DNA from: Pirellulaceae bacterium
GTDB taxonomy: Bacteria > Planctomycetota > Planctomycetia > Pirellulales > Pirellulaceae
Length of the DNA: 64,000 nucleotides
NCBI GenBank assembly: GCA_026004795.1
Contig: BPJV01000002.1
Coordinates: forward strand, 682,001 to 746,000
Direction of reading: 5' to 3'
The position numbers were made by a program, and so were the translations under genes. Positions 26,923-35,602 of this stretch are shown here, in pieces. Numbering within the stretch: position 1 is the stretch's first letter; the number at the start of each line of letters is the position of its first letter. A model generated the notes under the pieces. That model did not search any database. It was not told the origin of the DNA and was given only the letters and a program-made list of their open reading frames with translations.

Positions 26923-27192
26923 ATGATGACCGATTCGGAACGCGATGCTTCCCAGGACGCTGCGGCCGAGCGCCCGCTGACTGAAGACTCGTCGGGGGAT
27001 GACCGCGGGGAATTCTGGCGGACGTGGGAGTGGTGTAGCTGGGGGGCGGCGGCGATGTTGATCGTGCTGGCGGTGGTCAACGGTCCGTCGGTTTCCACCG
27101 ATCAGTTCGTCATCCGCACTCTGGTGGTCATCGCTGTCGTGACCGCGGTGATCGTATCCCTCACCCACCGCTTCCTGGGCTGGCCGCGATGA
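26923..27192 (+). CDS. Small membrane protein, unknown function
   Basis: The 89-residue product has an acidic N-terminal half and two hydrophobic segments (GAAAMLIVLAVVNG and VIRTLVVIAVVTAVIVSL) with a basic end. The ATG at 26923 follows AAGGAG at 8 bases, which supports a real gene. It comes 100 bases after the GT39 gene and may be the last gene of locus I. No family is recognised. Confidence 0.6.
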   Translation: MMTDSERDASQDAAAERPLTEDSSGDDRGEFWRTWEWCSWGAAAMLIVLAVVNGPSVSTDQFVIRTLVVIAVVTAVIVSLTHRFLGWPR

Positions 27193-27395
27193 CTGAAGCG
27201 TTTCGTCGTGCTCCCGATTGACGGGTAGGAAAAAACGGGGCCTACGGACGCGAAGGAGCGAGCGGGAGGGGCGCAGGGACCGAAAAAAACCACTGTTAGC
27301 TGCAACTGAAAAACGTCCGAAAAAACCGATTCCAGCGGTTCGAGGGGGTGCCATGAACAAGGGGGCCGTCCCTCGAAAGAATCGTGGGTTGGCAA

Positions 27396-28397
27396 TCATA
27401 ACGCATAACGTTGGACGCGATGGTTCATCGAGTCGAGGACGTGGAGGCGGCGCTGCGAGTCGAGGCCCAGTGCCCAGGGACTCCGGAATTGTCCGGGCTC
27501 CGTTCCTGGTCCCCCCCACATCTCTAGGTGCCGTCCCTCGCGGTCGAACCGTTGGACGCGATGGTTTCCATATTCAATAACGAGCAACGTGCCATCGTGA
27601 TCCCACTCGATGCCGTAAGGATACTGCAACTGCCCGGCGGCCGCTCCTGGAGCTCCCCAGAGGGAAACGAGAACGGGAGGATCCTGGCTGGGGTCGAACA
27701 CTTGGATGCGATGATTGCACGCATCGGCGACCCATAGCCAACCGTGCGCATCGACGATCAAGGACTGCGGACGAGAAAAATCTCCCGGATTGCTCCCTTG
27801 GTTTCCCCAACGGCGCAAGAATTGTCCATCAGGAGCGAATTCCTGAATCTGATCGATCTGACCGTATTGCCCAACGAAAAAATGGCCGCGATGATCCTGC
27901 GTCACGTCCGTCACGAAATGGAACTCACCGGGCGCGTCGCCATGCGTACCACCGATGGTCTTTTGTTCCACCAAGGTCCCATCGGGCTGGTATACCAACA
28001 CGCGAAAATAATGGGTATCTGCCACCAAGAGATGATCCCCGTCATTGGACCATGCCAACCCCGTCGGTTTCCCTTGCTTGATTTCCGGGGTTCTCCATCC
28101 GCGTAAGAAATTCCCATCGGTATCGAAGACTTGGATGCGCCCGGTCATGTCGACGATATACAACTCGTCGCCTGGACTGATGGCAATGGCTCGTGGCTTC
28201 AACAAACGCCCGTCGGCCAATCCCCGTCGGCCCCAGACCAGATCGGGGACACGTCCACCGCCGCCATGTTCGACGCAACCAGCAGTGGCGGCGAGAGCCC
28301 AACCACAGGCTCCTTGGAAGATGTATCGGCACCAGCGACGACGATTGCCCCCGAGCAGGGGTGTGGCAAGGCGGTGCAATGCAATGGCCGAGGACAT
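27396..28397 (-). CDS. NHL-repeat beta-propeller lipoprotein
   Basis: The 333-residue product has a signal with lipobox ATAGC at about residue 36, then repeated NHL units such as LLKPRAIAISPGDELYIVDM, FSRPQSLIVDAHGWLWVADACNHRIQVF and FRSPWALGLDSQRRLHVLDSMNHRVQRY, enough for a six-bladed propeller. Such proteins bind ligands or act as lyases; no catalytic residue is evident. The ATG at 28397 is chosen because it starts the signal peptide; longer starts at 28466 or 28589 would overlap the divergent gene's control region. Confidence 0.8.
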   Translation of the reverse strand: MSSAIALHRLATPLLGGNRRRWCRYIFQGACGWALAATAGCVEHGGGGRVPDLVWGRRGLADGRLLKPRAIAISPGDELYIVDMTGRIQVFDTDGNFLRGWRTPEIKQGKPTGLAWSNDGDHLLVADTHYFRVLVYQPDGTLVEQKTIGGTHGDAPGEFHFVTDVTQDHRGHFFVGQYGQIDQIQEFAPDGQFLRRWGNQGSNPGDFSRPQSLIVDAHGWLWVADACNHRIQVFDPSQDPPVLVSLWGAPGAAAGQLQYPYGIEWDHDGTLLVIEYGNHRVQRFDREGRHLEMWGGPGTEPGQFRSPWALGLDSQRRLHVLDSMNHRVQRYAL

Positions 28398-28523
28398 AGC
28401 AAACCGTTCGAATAGAGTGCCAAAATTGCCAAGGGTGGGAGGGTGCCAACTGCGCTTCTTCCCCATATAGTAACGAAATCCACAACTACCGACTCGATGG
28501 CTCCCCAAGAGACCGGAGCGAGC

Positions 28524-29693
28524 ATGACCAAGATCTTTGATTGGAAGAACAGCGAGGATGCGCGCGACATCGTGCACCTGGTCGTGCAAGCGCTAGTGGA
28601 GGCTCGGCTCGTCGTCCTACCGACCGAAACGGGCTACCATGTGTTTGCCAGCGCTCTGCAACCAGAAGCAGTGGCACAACTTCGAGCCCAGTTGGGCGAC
28701 AAGGATTTGCCGGCACTTTTCGTTCGGTCGTTTTCAGAGGCACTGGACTTTGTGCCCCAAGCGTCCGCGGTGGCCCAGCGTCTGCTGCGCCGCGGCTGGC
28801 CAGCGCCCATCGAAGTTTGCCTCCCGGGAGAGCAGAGCGAATTAAGCCTGGTCGCACAGCTTCCGGCTGGCGTCCGCCAATTGTTCACCCACAGGCCGGC
28901 GCCCCTTGGGTTGCGCGGGGTCGATCACGAGGTGATCGCTCAGACCATGCGGCTGATGCCAGGACCGTTGATTGGGGTGGCGCTGACCGATGCCGCAGGC
29001 CATGGGCTGACGGACCTCAGTGAGATGGGAGCGGTATGGCGAGACTCTATTTCCTGCGCGGTGGATGACGGCCTGCCACCCCAACCGGGGTTCGCCACTC
29101 GCGTCTTCATCGAGGAAAACCGTTGTCGGATTGATCGGCACGGAGTGGTACCACAACAAAAGGTTGCTCAGCTTGCCCAATTCGTCATCCTTTGCGTGTG
29201 TACAGGAAACACCTGCCGCAGTCCCATGGCCGAGGCGCTCTTTAAGCACACCTTAGCGCAACGTTTCGCCAATCTGCTGCACGGACCGTTCCCGGCATTT
29301 TATGTCGCCTCGGCGGGCTTGAGTGCCTTTCCCGGTGGTCCCGCGTCGCCCGAGGCGGTCAAGGCGATGCAGCGTCGCGGCCTCAACCTCGAGGAGCACC
29401 AAAGTCAGCCGTTGAGCGAGCATCATGTGCGCTATGCCGATGCGGTTTTCACCATGACCCAGAGCCATCGCCAAGCGATTCTTGCGCAGATGCCCGACTG
29501 TGCCGAAAAGGTTCAACTGCTCAGTCCGCAAGGAAGCGACGTTCACGATCCGTTCGGAGGAACGCAGGATCAATACCTGAAATGTGCAGATCAAATGGAA
29601 CATTTCGTACGTCAACGGGTGGAAGAGTTGGAGGACAGCCTCTTTCCGGTGTGGGAAACGACGGCAGAGCCCTCCTCCGATGATGGAATTTAA
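28524..29693 (+). CDS. YrdC-like domain fused to a low-molecular-weight protein tyrosine phosphatase
   Basis: Residues about 15-200 resemble the Sua5/YrdC nucleotide-binding fold (LVVLPTETGYHVFA, GWPAPIEVCL) but with weakened motifs. Residues about 225-375 are a low-molecular-weight protein tyrosine phosphatase: the catalytic loop CTGNTCRS carries the nucleophile Cys and the Arg, and HDPFGG supplies the general acid Asp. The phosphatase half should be active on phosphotyrosine or phosphoarginine. The YrdC half, known for threonylcarbamoyl-AMP synthesis, may have another role. The ATG at 28524 follows GGAGCGAG. I know this fusion type mainly from planctomycetes. Confidence 0.88.
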   Translation: MTKIFDWKNSEDARDIVHLVVQALVEARLVVLPTETGYHVFASALQPEAVAQLRAQLGDKDLPALFVRSFSEALDFVPQASAVAQRLLRRGWPAPIEVCLPGEQSELSLVAQLPAGVRQLFTHRPAPLGLRGVDHEVIAQTMRLMPGPLIGVALTDAAGHGLTDLSEMGAVWRDSISCAVDDGLPPQPGFATRVFIEENRCRIDRHGVVPQQKVAQLAQFVILCVCTGNTCRSPMAEALFKHTLAQRFANLLHGPFPAFYVASAGLSAFPGGPASPEAVKAMQRRGLNLEEHQSQPLSEHHVRYADAVFTMTQSHRQAILAQMPDCAEKVQLLSPQGSDVHDPFGGTQDQYLKCADQMEHFVRQRVEELEDSLFPVWETTAEPSSDDGI

Positions 29694-30052
29694 GCGTCTC
29701 AATCCCACCAATCGCCGCCTGGTGTTGGCACTTGAGCGCTGTTGCGCCTGGTTGCCGAGCACCAGCGCGGATCGATGCCACCTTCCCGAGGAACGCGTCG
29801 TCTACGACCAAACGTGGCCGTTGACGGCGTCTGACGCATGCTGAGCCTCAGGAACACGCTGCCTCCTGGCGTGACCGGCAGACTGCGCTGGGGGCACATC
29901 CTGCCCTCATTGGCGGCCAATGGTGGCGGCCGGCGGCGTTGGGCATTAACAACTTGCTCGTTCGGACTAGAATAGTCCCGTGTCTCGACGGACAACTGAG
30001 ACAGGCAGTCACGTTCCTTATTCTTTCCTTCGCCTTCTTTTCGAGAACATCC
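29694..30052. other. Intergenic region upstream of the large CxxCH protein gene
   Basis: These 359 bases include an overlapping ORF (29680-29844, 54 residues) without a convincing ribosome binding site. No RNA gene or terminator is clear. The promoter of the next gene should be here. Confidence 0.4.
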
Positions 30053-33000
30053 ATGATCGTTTGCCATTCTCCTCGCACCGTAAAGCATCCTTCGGCACGC
30101 GTCCTCTGCTGGCTCGTGGTTCTGCTCCTGGTCATTGGTGGGATGGGCTTGCACCGCGATGGTTGGGCGCAGGAAAACAACGAACCACTTCCACCGAACG
30201 TTGCCGCCGCGTCGGACGAGGGCGAATTGGCCATGCGTGGATTCCAACTGGCCGAAGGTTTGCAGGTGAATCTGTTTGCCGCCGAGCCGCAGGTCGCCAA
30301 TCCAGTGGCATTTTGGATCGCTGATTCGGGAAAGGTTTACGTATGCGAAACGTTCCGGCAAGGCACGGGCGTGGTCGACAATCGCAGCTACGACAACACC
30401 TGGGTCGATCGTGACCTGGCGACGCAGACGATTGAGGATCGCCTTCGGTACCACGAAGAACTGTTGGGGGAGGCAATCAAGGAGTTCACCCGCCATGATG
30501 ATCGCATCCGGGTGTTGGTGGACGAGAACGGGGATGGCCAGGTCGATCGTGCGGTCGTATTCGCCGACCATTTCAACGATGTGCTCGATGGAACCGGCGC
30601 CGGCGTGCTGGAGCACAATGGAAACGTTTTTTACACGTGCATTCCGAACCTTTATCTTCTGCGCGACGAAGACGGCGATCTCCGTGCCGATGTCCGCCAG
30701 GTGCTCTACACCGGGTTCGGTCTGCGCGTCGCCTTCCGGGGCCATGACTTGCACGGGCTGACGATCGGTCCGGATGGCCGCTTGTATTTCAGCATCGGTG
30801 ACCGGGGAGCGAATGTTCCCGTCGACGGTGGGCGGTTGACCAACATCGAGTCGGGCTGCGTCTTCCGCTGTGAATTGGACGGGTCGGATTTGCAAATATT
30901 TGCTACCGGTCTGCGGAATCCCCAGGAATTGGCTTTCGACAAGTTTGGCAATCTGTTTACCGGGGACAACAACTCCGACAGTGGCGATAAGGCTCGCTGG
31001 GTCTACGTGCTGGAAGGCGGAGATAGCGGCTGGAGAATGGCCTACCAGTACCTTCCTGACCGCGGGCCATTCAATCGGCAACGACTTTGGGAACCTTTTC
31101 ATGAAGGCCAGCCGGCTTACATCGTGCCACCAGTGGCCAACATCGCCGACGGTCCGTCCGGCCTGGATTACTACCCCGGGACCGGATTCGGCAATCGGTT
31201 CGACGACCAGTTCTTCCTGGCCGATTTTCGGGGGACGGCCAGTCGCAGTGGAATCCGCACCATTCGCAACGAAGCGGAGGGAGCCTTTTTCCGCATCGCC
31301 GAGGATGGACGGCCGATCTGGGAACTGCTAGCCACGGATGTGCAGTTCGGCCCGGACGGCGCGATCTATGTGAGCGACTGGGTCGATGGCTGGGTAGGGA
31401 CCGGCAAGGGGCGCATCTACCGATTCGCGCCAGTTGCCGGCACCGAGGATCCAGCTGTTGTGGACACCGCAGCGCGGTTGGCCTCCGACGTGGCCCAAGT
31501 CGATGATTCCGAGCTGCTGGCGTGGTTGTCTCATGCCGACCGCCGGGTACGGATGAAGGGGCAGTTGGAGTTGGCGAGGCGCGGCGCCGCGGAATGGTTA
31601 CAACAAAGCGCGCTCCGCGGCCCGACTCTTCTCGCGCGGCTCCATGGCCTGTGGGGATTGGACCACAGTGTTCGCCTGCACGACCGACACAGTGATCTCC
31701 TCTCCGCCACCGTCCGTCAATTGGCGTCGGAAGATGCGGTCGAATTGCGAGCGCACGCGATACGGCTGATCGGGGACGCGCAGTTGACCGACTCATCCGA
31801 TCTCGTGCGTGCCGCGCTCGACGACGCCAGCCCCCGCGTGCGCTACTTCGCCTTGCTGAGCTTGGGCAAGCTCGGGGACGCCTCCGCACTCGCCCCCGTA
31901 TTGGCCGAGATCGATCGCCACCGGGGCCAAGATCCAGCGTTGCGGCATGCGGGGATCATGGCACTGGCTGGGATCGCTTCCCCTGAACAAATCGCCGAAC
32001 TGAAGAATCATGCGTCCCCCCACGTGCGCCTCGCCGCCGTGGTCGCGCTGCGTCGATGCGAATCCCCGCTGGTGGCCAAATTCCTCGATGACGCTCAACC
32101 GTTGGTGGCCGTGGAGGCTGCCTGCGCAATTTACGACGTACCGATCGAGAAGGCAATGAGCGCGTTGGCCTACCGCCTGCTAACAGGAAAACATCCCGAG
32201 CCGTTTGTTCGTCGCGCCTTGGCCGCGAATTTCCGATTGGGAAGCCCCGAGGGAGCACGACGATTGGCTCAGTTCGCGGCCGCCAGCGAACAGAACAAGG
32301 CGATGCGCGTGGAAGCGCTGAAGCTGCTGGCCGATTGGCAGGATCCTCGCGACCGGGACCCTGTTTTGGGAATGTGGCGTCCGCTCCCTCCTCGTGACGC
32401 TTCCCCGGCGCGGGATGCCCTGGCCAGCATCATGGATTCATTGAGTGCGACCGCCGACACCGAGCTGCTGATCGAGTTCGGTAGGGCTGCCAACCGTTTG
32501 CAACTCCGTCAGGCCACACCGTTGCTCGCCTCCCTGGCAGCAAATCATCAAGTTCCGGCGTCCGTCCGCGCCGAAACCTTACGTGCCCTGGTCGAAATGG
32601 GAGCAACGGAGAGCCGAGAATTGATGGCGCAGGCGCTAGCGGAAAAACCGGGGCCGGTGAAGAACGTCGCTCTGGAGTTGCTTCCTCGAGTGTCTCCCCA
32701 ACAAGCCGACGAGCTGCTCAGTCGTGTCGCCTTGTCGGGCAACGTACGGGAGCGGCAAGCCGCCATCGCTGGCCTGGCAAGCCTGGAATCGATCGGCCCG
32801 GGAGCACGCCGTGTCCTGCAGGCATGGGTTGACGGCCAGTTGCCACCTGAGGTCCATCTCGAAGCTCGTGAGTTGGCCGAAAAGTTTCAAGCAGTGCCCG
32901 AGGTAAAAGCCATCTTGGATGCCGTCAATCAGACTCGCGCCGCAGGCAGCCGACTGGATGCCTATCGCGAAGCTCTGGTGGGCGGAAGACGGGAGCGAGG

Positions 33001-33436
33001 CCGAGACATCTTTTTCAACAAGGTATCGGTATCGTGCGTCCGTTGCCACAAGGTAGATGGCCAGGGAGGGGAAGTGGGACCGGACCTGTCCAAGATCGCG
33101 GCAGACCGATCCCGGGAGTACTTGTTGGAAGCCATCGTGGATCCCAACAAGCAGATCGCCAAAGGATTCGAATCGGCCGTCGTACTCGATGCCGATGGCG
33201 TCGTGCATACCGGTGTGGTGCGTGAAGAGACCGACGAGCTGCTCAAGCTGATCGATGCCGAGGGGAAGGAGATCATCATTCCGCAGGAGGAGATCGAATC
33301 GCGTCGTCCGAGCAAATCGGCGATGCCGGAAGACATCCTGAAAAATCTGTCCCTCCGCGAGCTTCGAGATCTGGTCGAATACCTGTCGACGCTCGACGGT
33401 TCTTCCCCATCCTCCGGAGAGGACGATGTGTTATAA
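30053..33436 (+). CDS. PVC-type CxxCH heme protein with propeller and HEAT repeats
   Basis: The 1127-residue exported protein starts with a signal helix (VLCWLVVLLLVIGGMG). Residues about 60-480 form a membrane-bound-dehydrogenase-type beta-propeller (GFQLAEGLQVNLFAAEPQVA, GLTIGPDGRLYFSIGDRG, LAFDKFGNLFTGDNNSD). Residues about 500-900 are HEAT-like helical repeats. The C-terminus has a cytochrome c site, CVRCH, with the GPDLSKIA element behind it. This architecture is typical of planctomycetes and is thought to be an oxidase or dehydrogenase for a sugar or alcohol with electron transfer through heme; the substrate is unknown. The ATG at 30053 starts the signal peptide. Confidence 0.92.
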   Translation: MIVCHSPRTVKHPSARVLCWLVVLLLVIGGMGLHRDGWAQENNEPLPPNVAAASDEGELAMRGFQLAEGLQVNLFAAEPQVANPVAFWIADSGKVYVCETFRQGTGVVDNRSYDNTWVDRDLATQTIEDRLRYHEELLGEAIKEFTRHDDRIRVLVDENGDGQVDRAVVFADHFNDVLDGTGAGVLEHNGNVFYTCIPNLYLLRDEDGDLRADVRQVLYTGFGLRVAFRGHDLHGLTIGPDGRLYFSIGDRGANVPVDGGRLTNIESGCVFRCELDGSDLQIFATGLRNPQELAFDKFGNLFTGDNNSDSGDKARWVYVLEGGDSGWRMAYQYLPDRGPFNRQRLWEPFHEGQPAYIVPPVANIADGPSGLDYYPGTGFGNRFDDQFFLADFRGTASRSGIRTIRNEAEGAFFRIAEDGRPIWELLATDVQFGPDGAIYVSDWVDGWVGTGKGRIYRFAPVAGTEDPAVVDTAARLASDVAQVDDSELLAWLSHADRRVRMKGQLELARRGAAEWLQQSALRGPTLLARLHGLWGLDHSVRLHDRHSDLLSATVRQLASEDAVELRAHAIRLIGDAQLTDSSDLVRAALDDASPRVRYFALLSLGKLGDASALAPVLAEIDRHRGQDPALRHAGIMALAGIASPEQIAELKNHASPHVRLAAVVALRRCESPLVAKFLDDAQPLVAVEAACAIYDVPIEKAMSALAYRLLTGKHPEPFVRRALAANFRLGSPEGARRLAQFAAASEQNKAMRVEALKLLADWQDPRDRDPVLGMWRPLPPRDASPARDALASIMDSLSATADTELLIEFGRAANRLQLRQATPLLASLAANHQVPASVRAETLRALVEMGATESRELMAQALAEKPGPVKNVALELLPRVSPQQADELLSRVALSGNVRERQAAIAGLASLESIGPGARRVLQAWVDGQLPPEVHLEARELAEKFQAVPEVKAILDAVNQTRAAGSRLDAYREALVGGRRERGRDIFFNKVSVSCVRCHKVDGQGGEVGPDLSKIAADRSREYLLEAIVDPNKQIAKGFESAVVLDADGVVHTGVVREETDELLKLIDAEGKEIIIPQEEIESRRPSKSAMPEDILKNLSLRELRDLVEYLSTLDGSSPSSGEDDVL

Positions 33437-33509
33437 CGCGATGCCACCGTGGTGGAGCCACCGGTACTTCACCACAGATCGCGGTTGGCCCCCAGAAGAG
33501 GAGATAGCG

Positions 33510-33728
33510 ATGGATGGAAGCGCATTTGCGGCCGGATTCGGTGCGGGCATGGGCGCCGGAATTGCCACGGGAATCGCTATCGGCATGTCCAGCAAGAAAT
33601 CGACGCTCGAACAGCTCAAATCCCAGCTCGACGATGCCATCCGTGAAGAACGTATTCAGGTGACCGACGCCAACGGCAACGCCGTAACCGCAGCGCAACT
33701 CATCGCCATGCTGCAGCCAGAGGAGTGA
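33510..33728 (+). CDS. Small protein with a glycine-zipper helix
   Basis: The 72-residue product has an N-terminal segment with small residues every fourth position (GFGAGMGAGIATGIAIGM), typical of glycine-zipper membrane helices. A soluble tail with a short helix and VTDANGNAVTAAQL follows. The ATG at 33510 is preceded by AGAGGAGA. It lies 73 bases after the CxxCH gene. The function is unknown. Confidence 0.65.
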   Translation: MDGSAFAAGFGAGMGAGIATGIAIGMSSKKSTLEQLKSQLDDAIREERIQVTDANGNAVTAAQLIAMLQPEE

Positions 33729-33729
33729 C

Positions 33730-35580
33730 CTACAGTTGCTTTCCGGCAGATCGTGAACACCACAGACGCTGCAGGCTCGCGCCCAACAGTTGGAGCCCGG
33801 CGACAAGCACGACCAAGCCGCAGACCACCGCGAACGGATAACCGACCGTCTGCACCAGTCCTCGGCGACCGTCTCGCCGCGGCTCGGCCACCAACACGCC
33901 GGCTTGAAAGCGATCCAGCGAGTGCTTCACCCGTCCACAGCCATCTACCTCGGCCGAAATCCCCGTATTGGCGGCGATCAACATCGGACGGCGGTTCTCC
34001 ACTGCCACCAAGATCGAGCTGGCCAGGTGATGATCCAGCATCGAAGATCCACGAAACCAACTATCGTTGGTCAGATTCACCAGGCAATCGACCTCATGCC
34101 CGTTCCGTCGTAGGCTTTTCACTTGCCAACGGACAAGGCGCGGCATCATCGATTCGAAGCAAATATTGGGGCTGAGATGGACGCCGGCAATGTCGAAGCA
34201 CACGGGCGTATCTCCTGCTTCGATGCCACTGAAACCGAATAGACGCCCCAACCAGCCCAAACACCACTGCAGAGGTATGTACTCCCCGAACATCACTAGA
34301 TGCATCTTGTTGTAGTAACCAACCACGTTGCCGCGCGGATCGATATGCAACGCCGCATTGTAACGTCGTAGGCGATCGCCATCGAAAACCACCGCGTCGC
34401 TACCGACGATCAGGTGAGGCCAATGGGGCGGTGCAAGATCACCGTCCTGGTTGACCGCATCTTCCTCCCCCATGGCTTTGGGCTCAGCATCAGGCGACCG
34501 AGGCATCTCACCACGGGCAGCCTCCAGTACCAAACGCGACTTGAACTGAAACTGCTGCAGGGCGCGACTTTGCCATTGCTGCAGGAATTCGGCATCGATT
34601 CCCTCGCGCCGCAACTCCGTGGGTACCGTCAAGGAAGCCTGGGAGGCAACCCACGGTGTCCCGGAGGAGAAGGTGCTCTCCGGCCACACCACGACATCGA
34701 CCGGTTGATGCTTGGCCGCCGCACGCGTTTGTTCAAGGTAGGCGGTCCATGCTTTCTGCAAGCGTTCCATGTCCGCTTCGAACATGGTCGGCGTGTTTTC
34801 TTGCACCAGCGCGGCGCGCAGCAGCGGCGGCCGACCGCCGTACAGCCGCTCCGCTTCCCACAACCGATATTGACCGTAGGCATAGAGGCCGACAACCACC
34901 AGCAAGATGCCAGCGACTCTGGCGGTCAAACGGCCACCGCATCCCGGACCATCGTCGGCAGCACCTTGGCCAGAGAGACCAGTACCGTGGTAGAGCATGG
35001 CCAGCGTTTGGTAGAGGAGACTACTGACAACCACCATCAGGGCGCTCAAGCCAAACCCACCGATCTGGTCGCACGCCTGAATCATGGCCGGGTTGGCCGC
35101 TTGGGTATGGGCCAACATGTTCGCGGCATAGCCGCTGAGCATCCAACTGCGAATCCACTCACCGCCCATCCAGGCAACAGAAGCGGCCAACCACAACGGC
35201 AAATGTCTGCGCAGTAGCCAGCGGGTGGTCAACACGAAGAGCGGAATGTAGACGGCCAGATACAAGGAGAGGGCAACCCACCCGGCGTACAGCGGCCAAA
35301 ACGCCAAGCGAATTCCCTGCAGCGTTGCCAACCAGAAAAGGCAACCGCTGAGCCACAGTCGCCACCAATCTCCCGCCTTGAGTTCCCCTGGCCGGACGGC
35401 CCAATGCAACCAACCGATCGGTGCCAACCACCCTAGCCAACTCCACTGCAGGGGAGCCTGTGCCGCCCACAAGGCCACGGCACTCCACCAAGGCGCTGAG
35501 CGATCCCACCATTGCTTGGCGACGATCCCGCGGTTGTCCCGCTTCTCTTCGGTGTGTCGCATTCCGTGTTGCTGCCCCAT
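33730..35580 (-). CDS. lnt: Apolipoprotein N-acyltransferase
   Basis: The 616-residue protein has six or more hydrophobic N-terminal segments and a nitrilase-type periplasmic domain. The catalytic triad is visible: E in VVWPEST, K in YYNKMHLV and C in NICFES. Lnt adds the third acyl chain to the N-terminal cysteine of lipoproteins, which fits the several lipoproteins encoded here. An insertion of about 45 residues (ARGEMPRSPDAEPKAMGEED and neighbours) precedes HLIVGSDAV. The gene follows purL by 22 bases on the same strand. An in-frame ATG at 35562 is an alternative start. Confidence 0.93.
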   Translation of the reverse strand: MGQQHGMRHTEEKRDNRGIVAKQWWDRSAPWWSAVALWAAQAPLQWSWLGWLAPIGWLHWAVRPGELKAGDWWRLWLSGCLFWLATLQGIRLAFWPLYAGWVALSLYLAVYIPLFVLTTRWLLRRHLPLWLAASVAWMGGEWIRSWMLSGYAANMLAHTQAANPAMIQACDQIGGFGLSALMVVVSSLLYQTLAMLYHGTGLSGQGAADDGPGCGGRLTARVAGILLVVVGLYAYGQYRLWEAERLYGGRPPLLRAALVQENTPTMFEADMERLQKAWTAYLEQTRAAAKHQPVDVVVWPESTFSSGTPWVASQASLTVPTELRREGIDAEFLQQWQSRALQQFQFKSRLVLEAARGEMPRSPDAEPKAMGEEDAVNQDGDLAPPHWPHLIVGSDAVVFDGDRLRRYNAALHIDPRGNVVGYYNKMHLVMFGEYIPLQWCLGWLGRLFGFSGIEAGDTPVCFDIAGVHLSPNICFESMMPRLVRWQVKSLRRNGHEVDCLVNLTNDSWFRGSSMLDHHLASSILVAVENRRPMLIAANTGISAEVDGCGRVKHSLDRFQAGVLVAEPRRDGRRGLVQTVGYPFAVVCGLVVLVAGLQLLGASLQRLWCSRSAGKQL

Positions 35581-35602
35581 CGGTTCGGCTCGCTCGATTG
35601 GC

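Noticed and set aside
29680-29844. 54-codon ORF overlapping the end of the YrdC-LMWPTP gene
   Set aside because: There is no ribosome binding site and no recognisable feature; coding potential cannot be judged at this length.
29699-31102. Minus-strand ORF of 467 codons
   Set aside because: It is antisense to the start of the CxxCH protein gene and has no recognisable domain or RBS.
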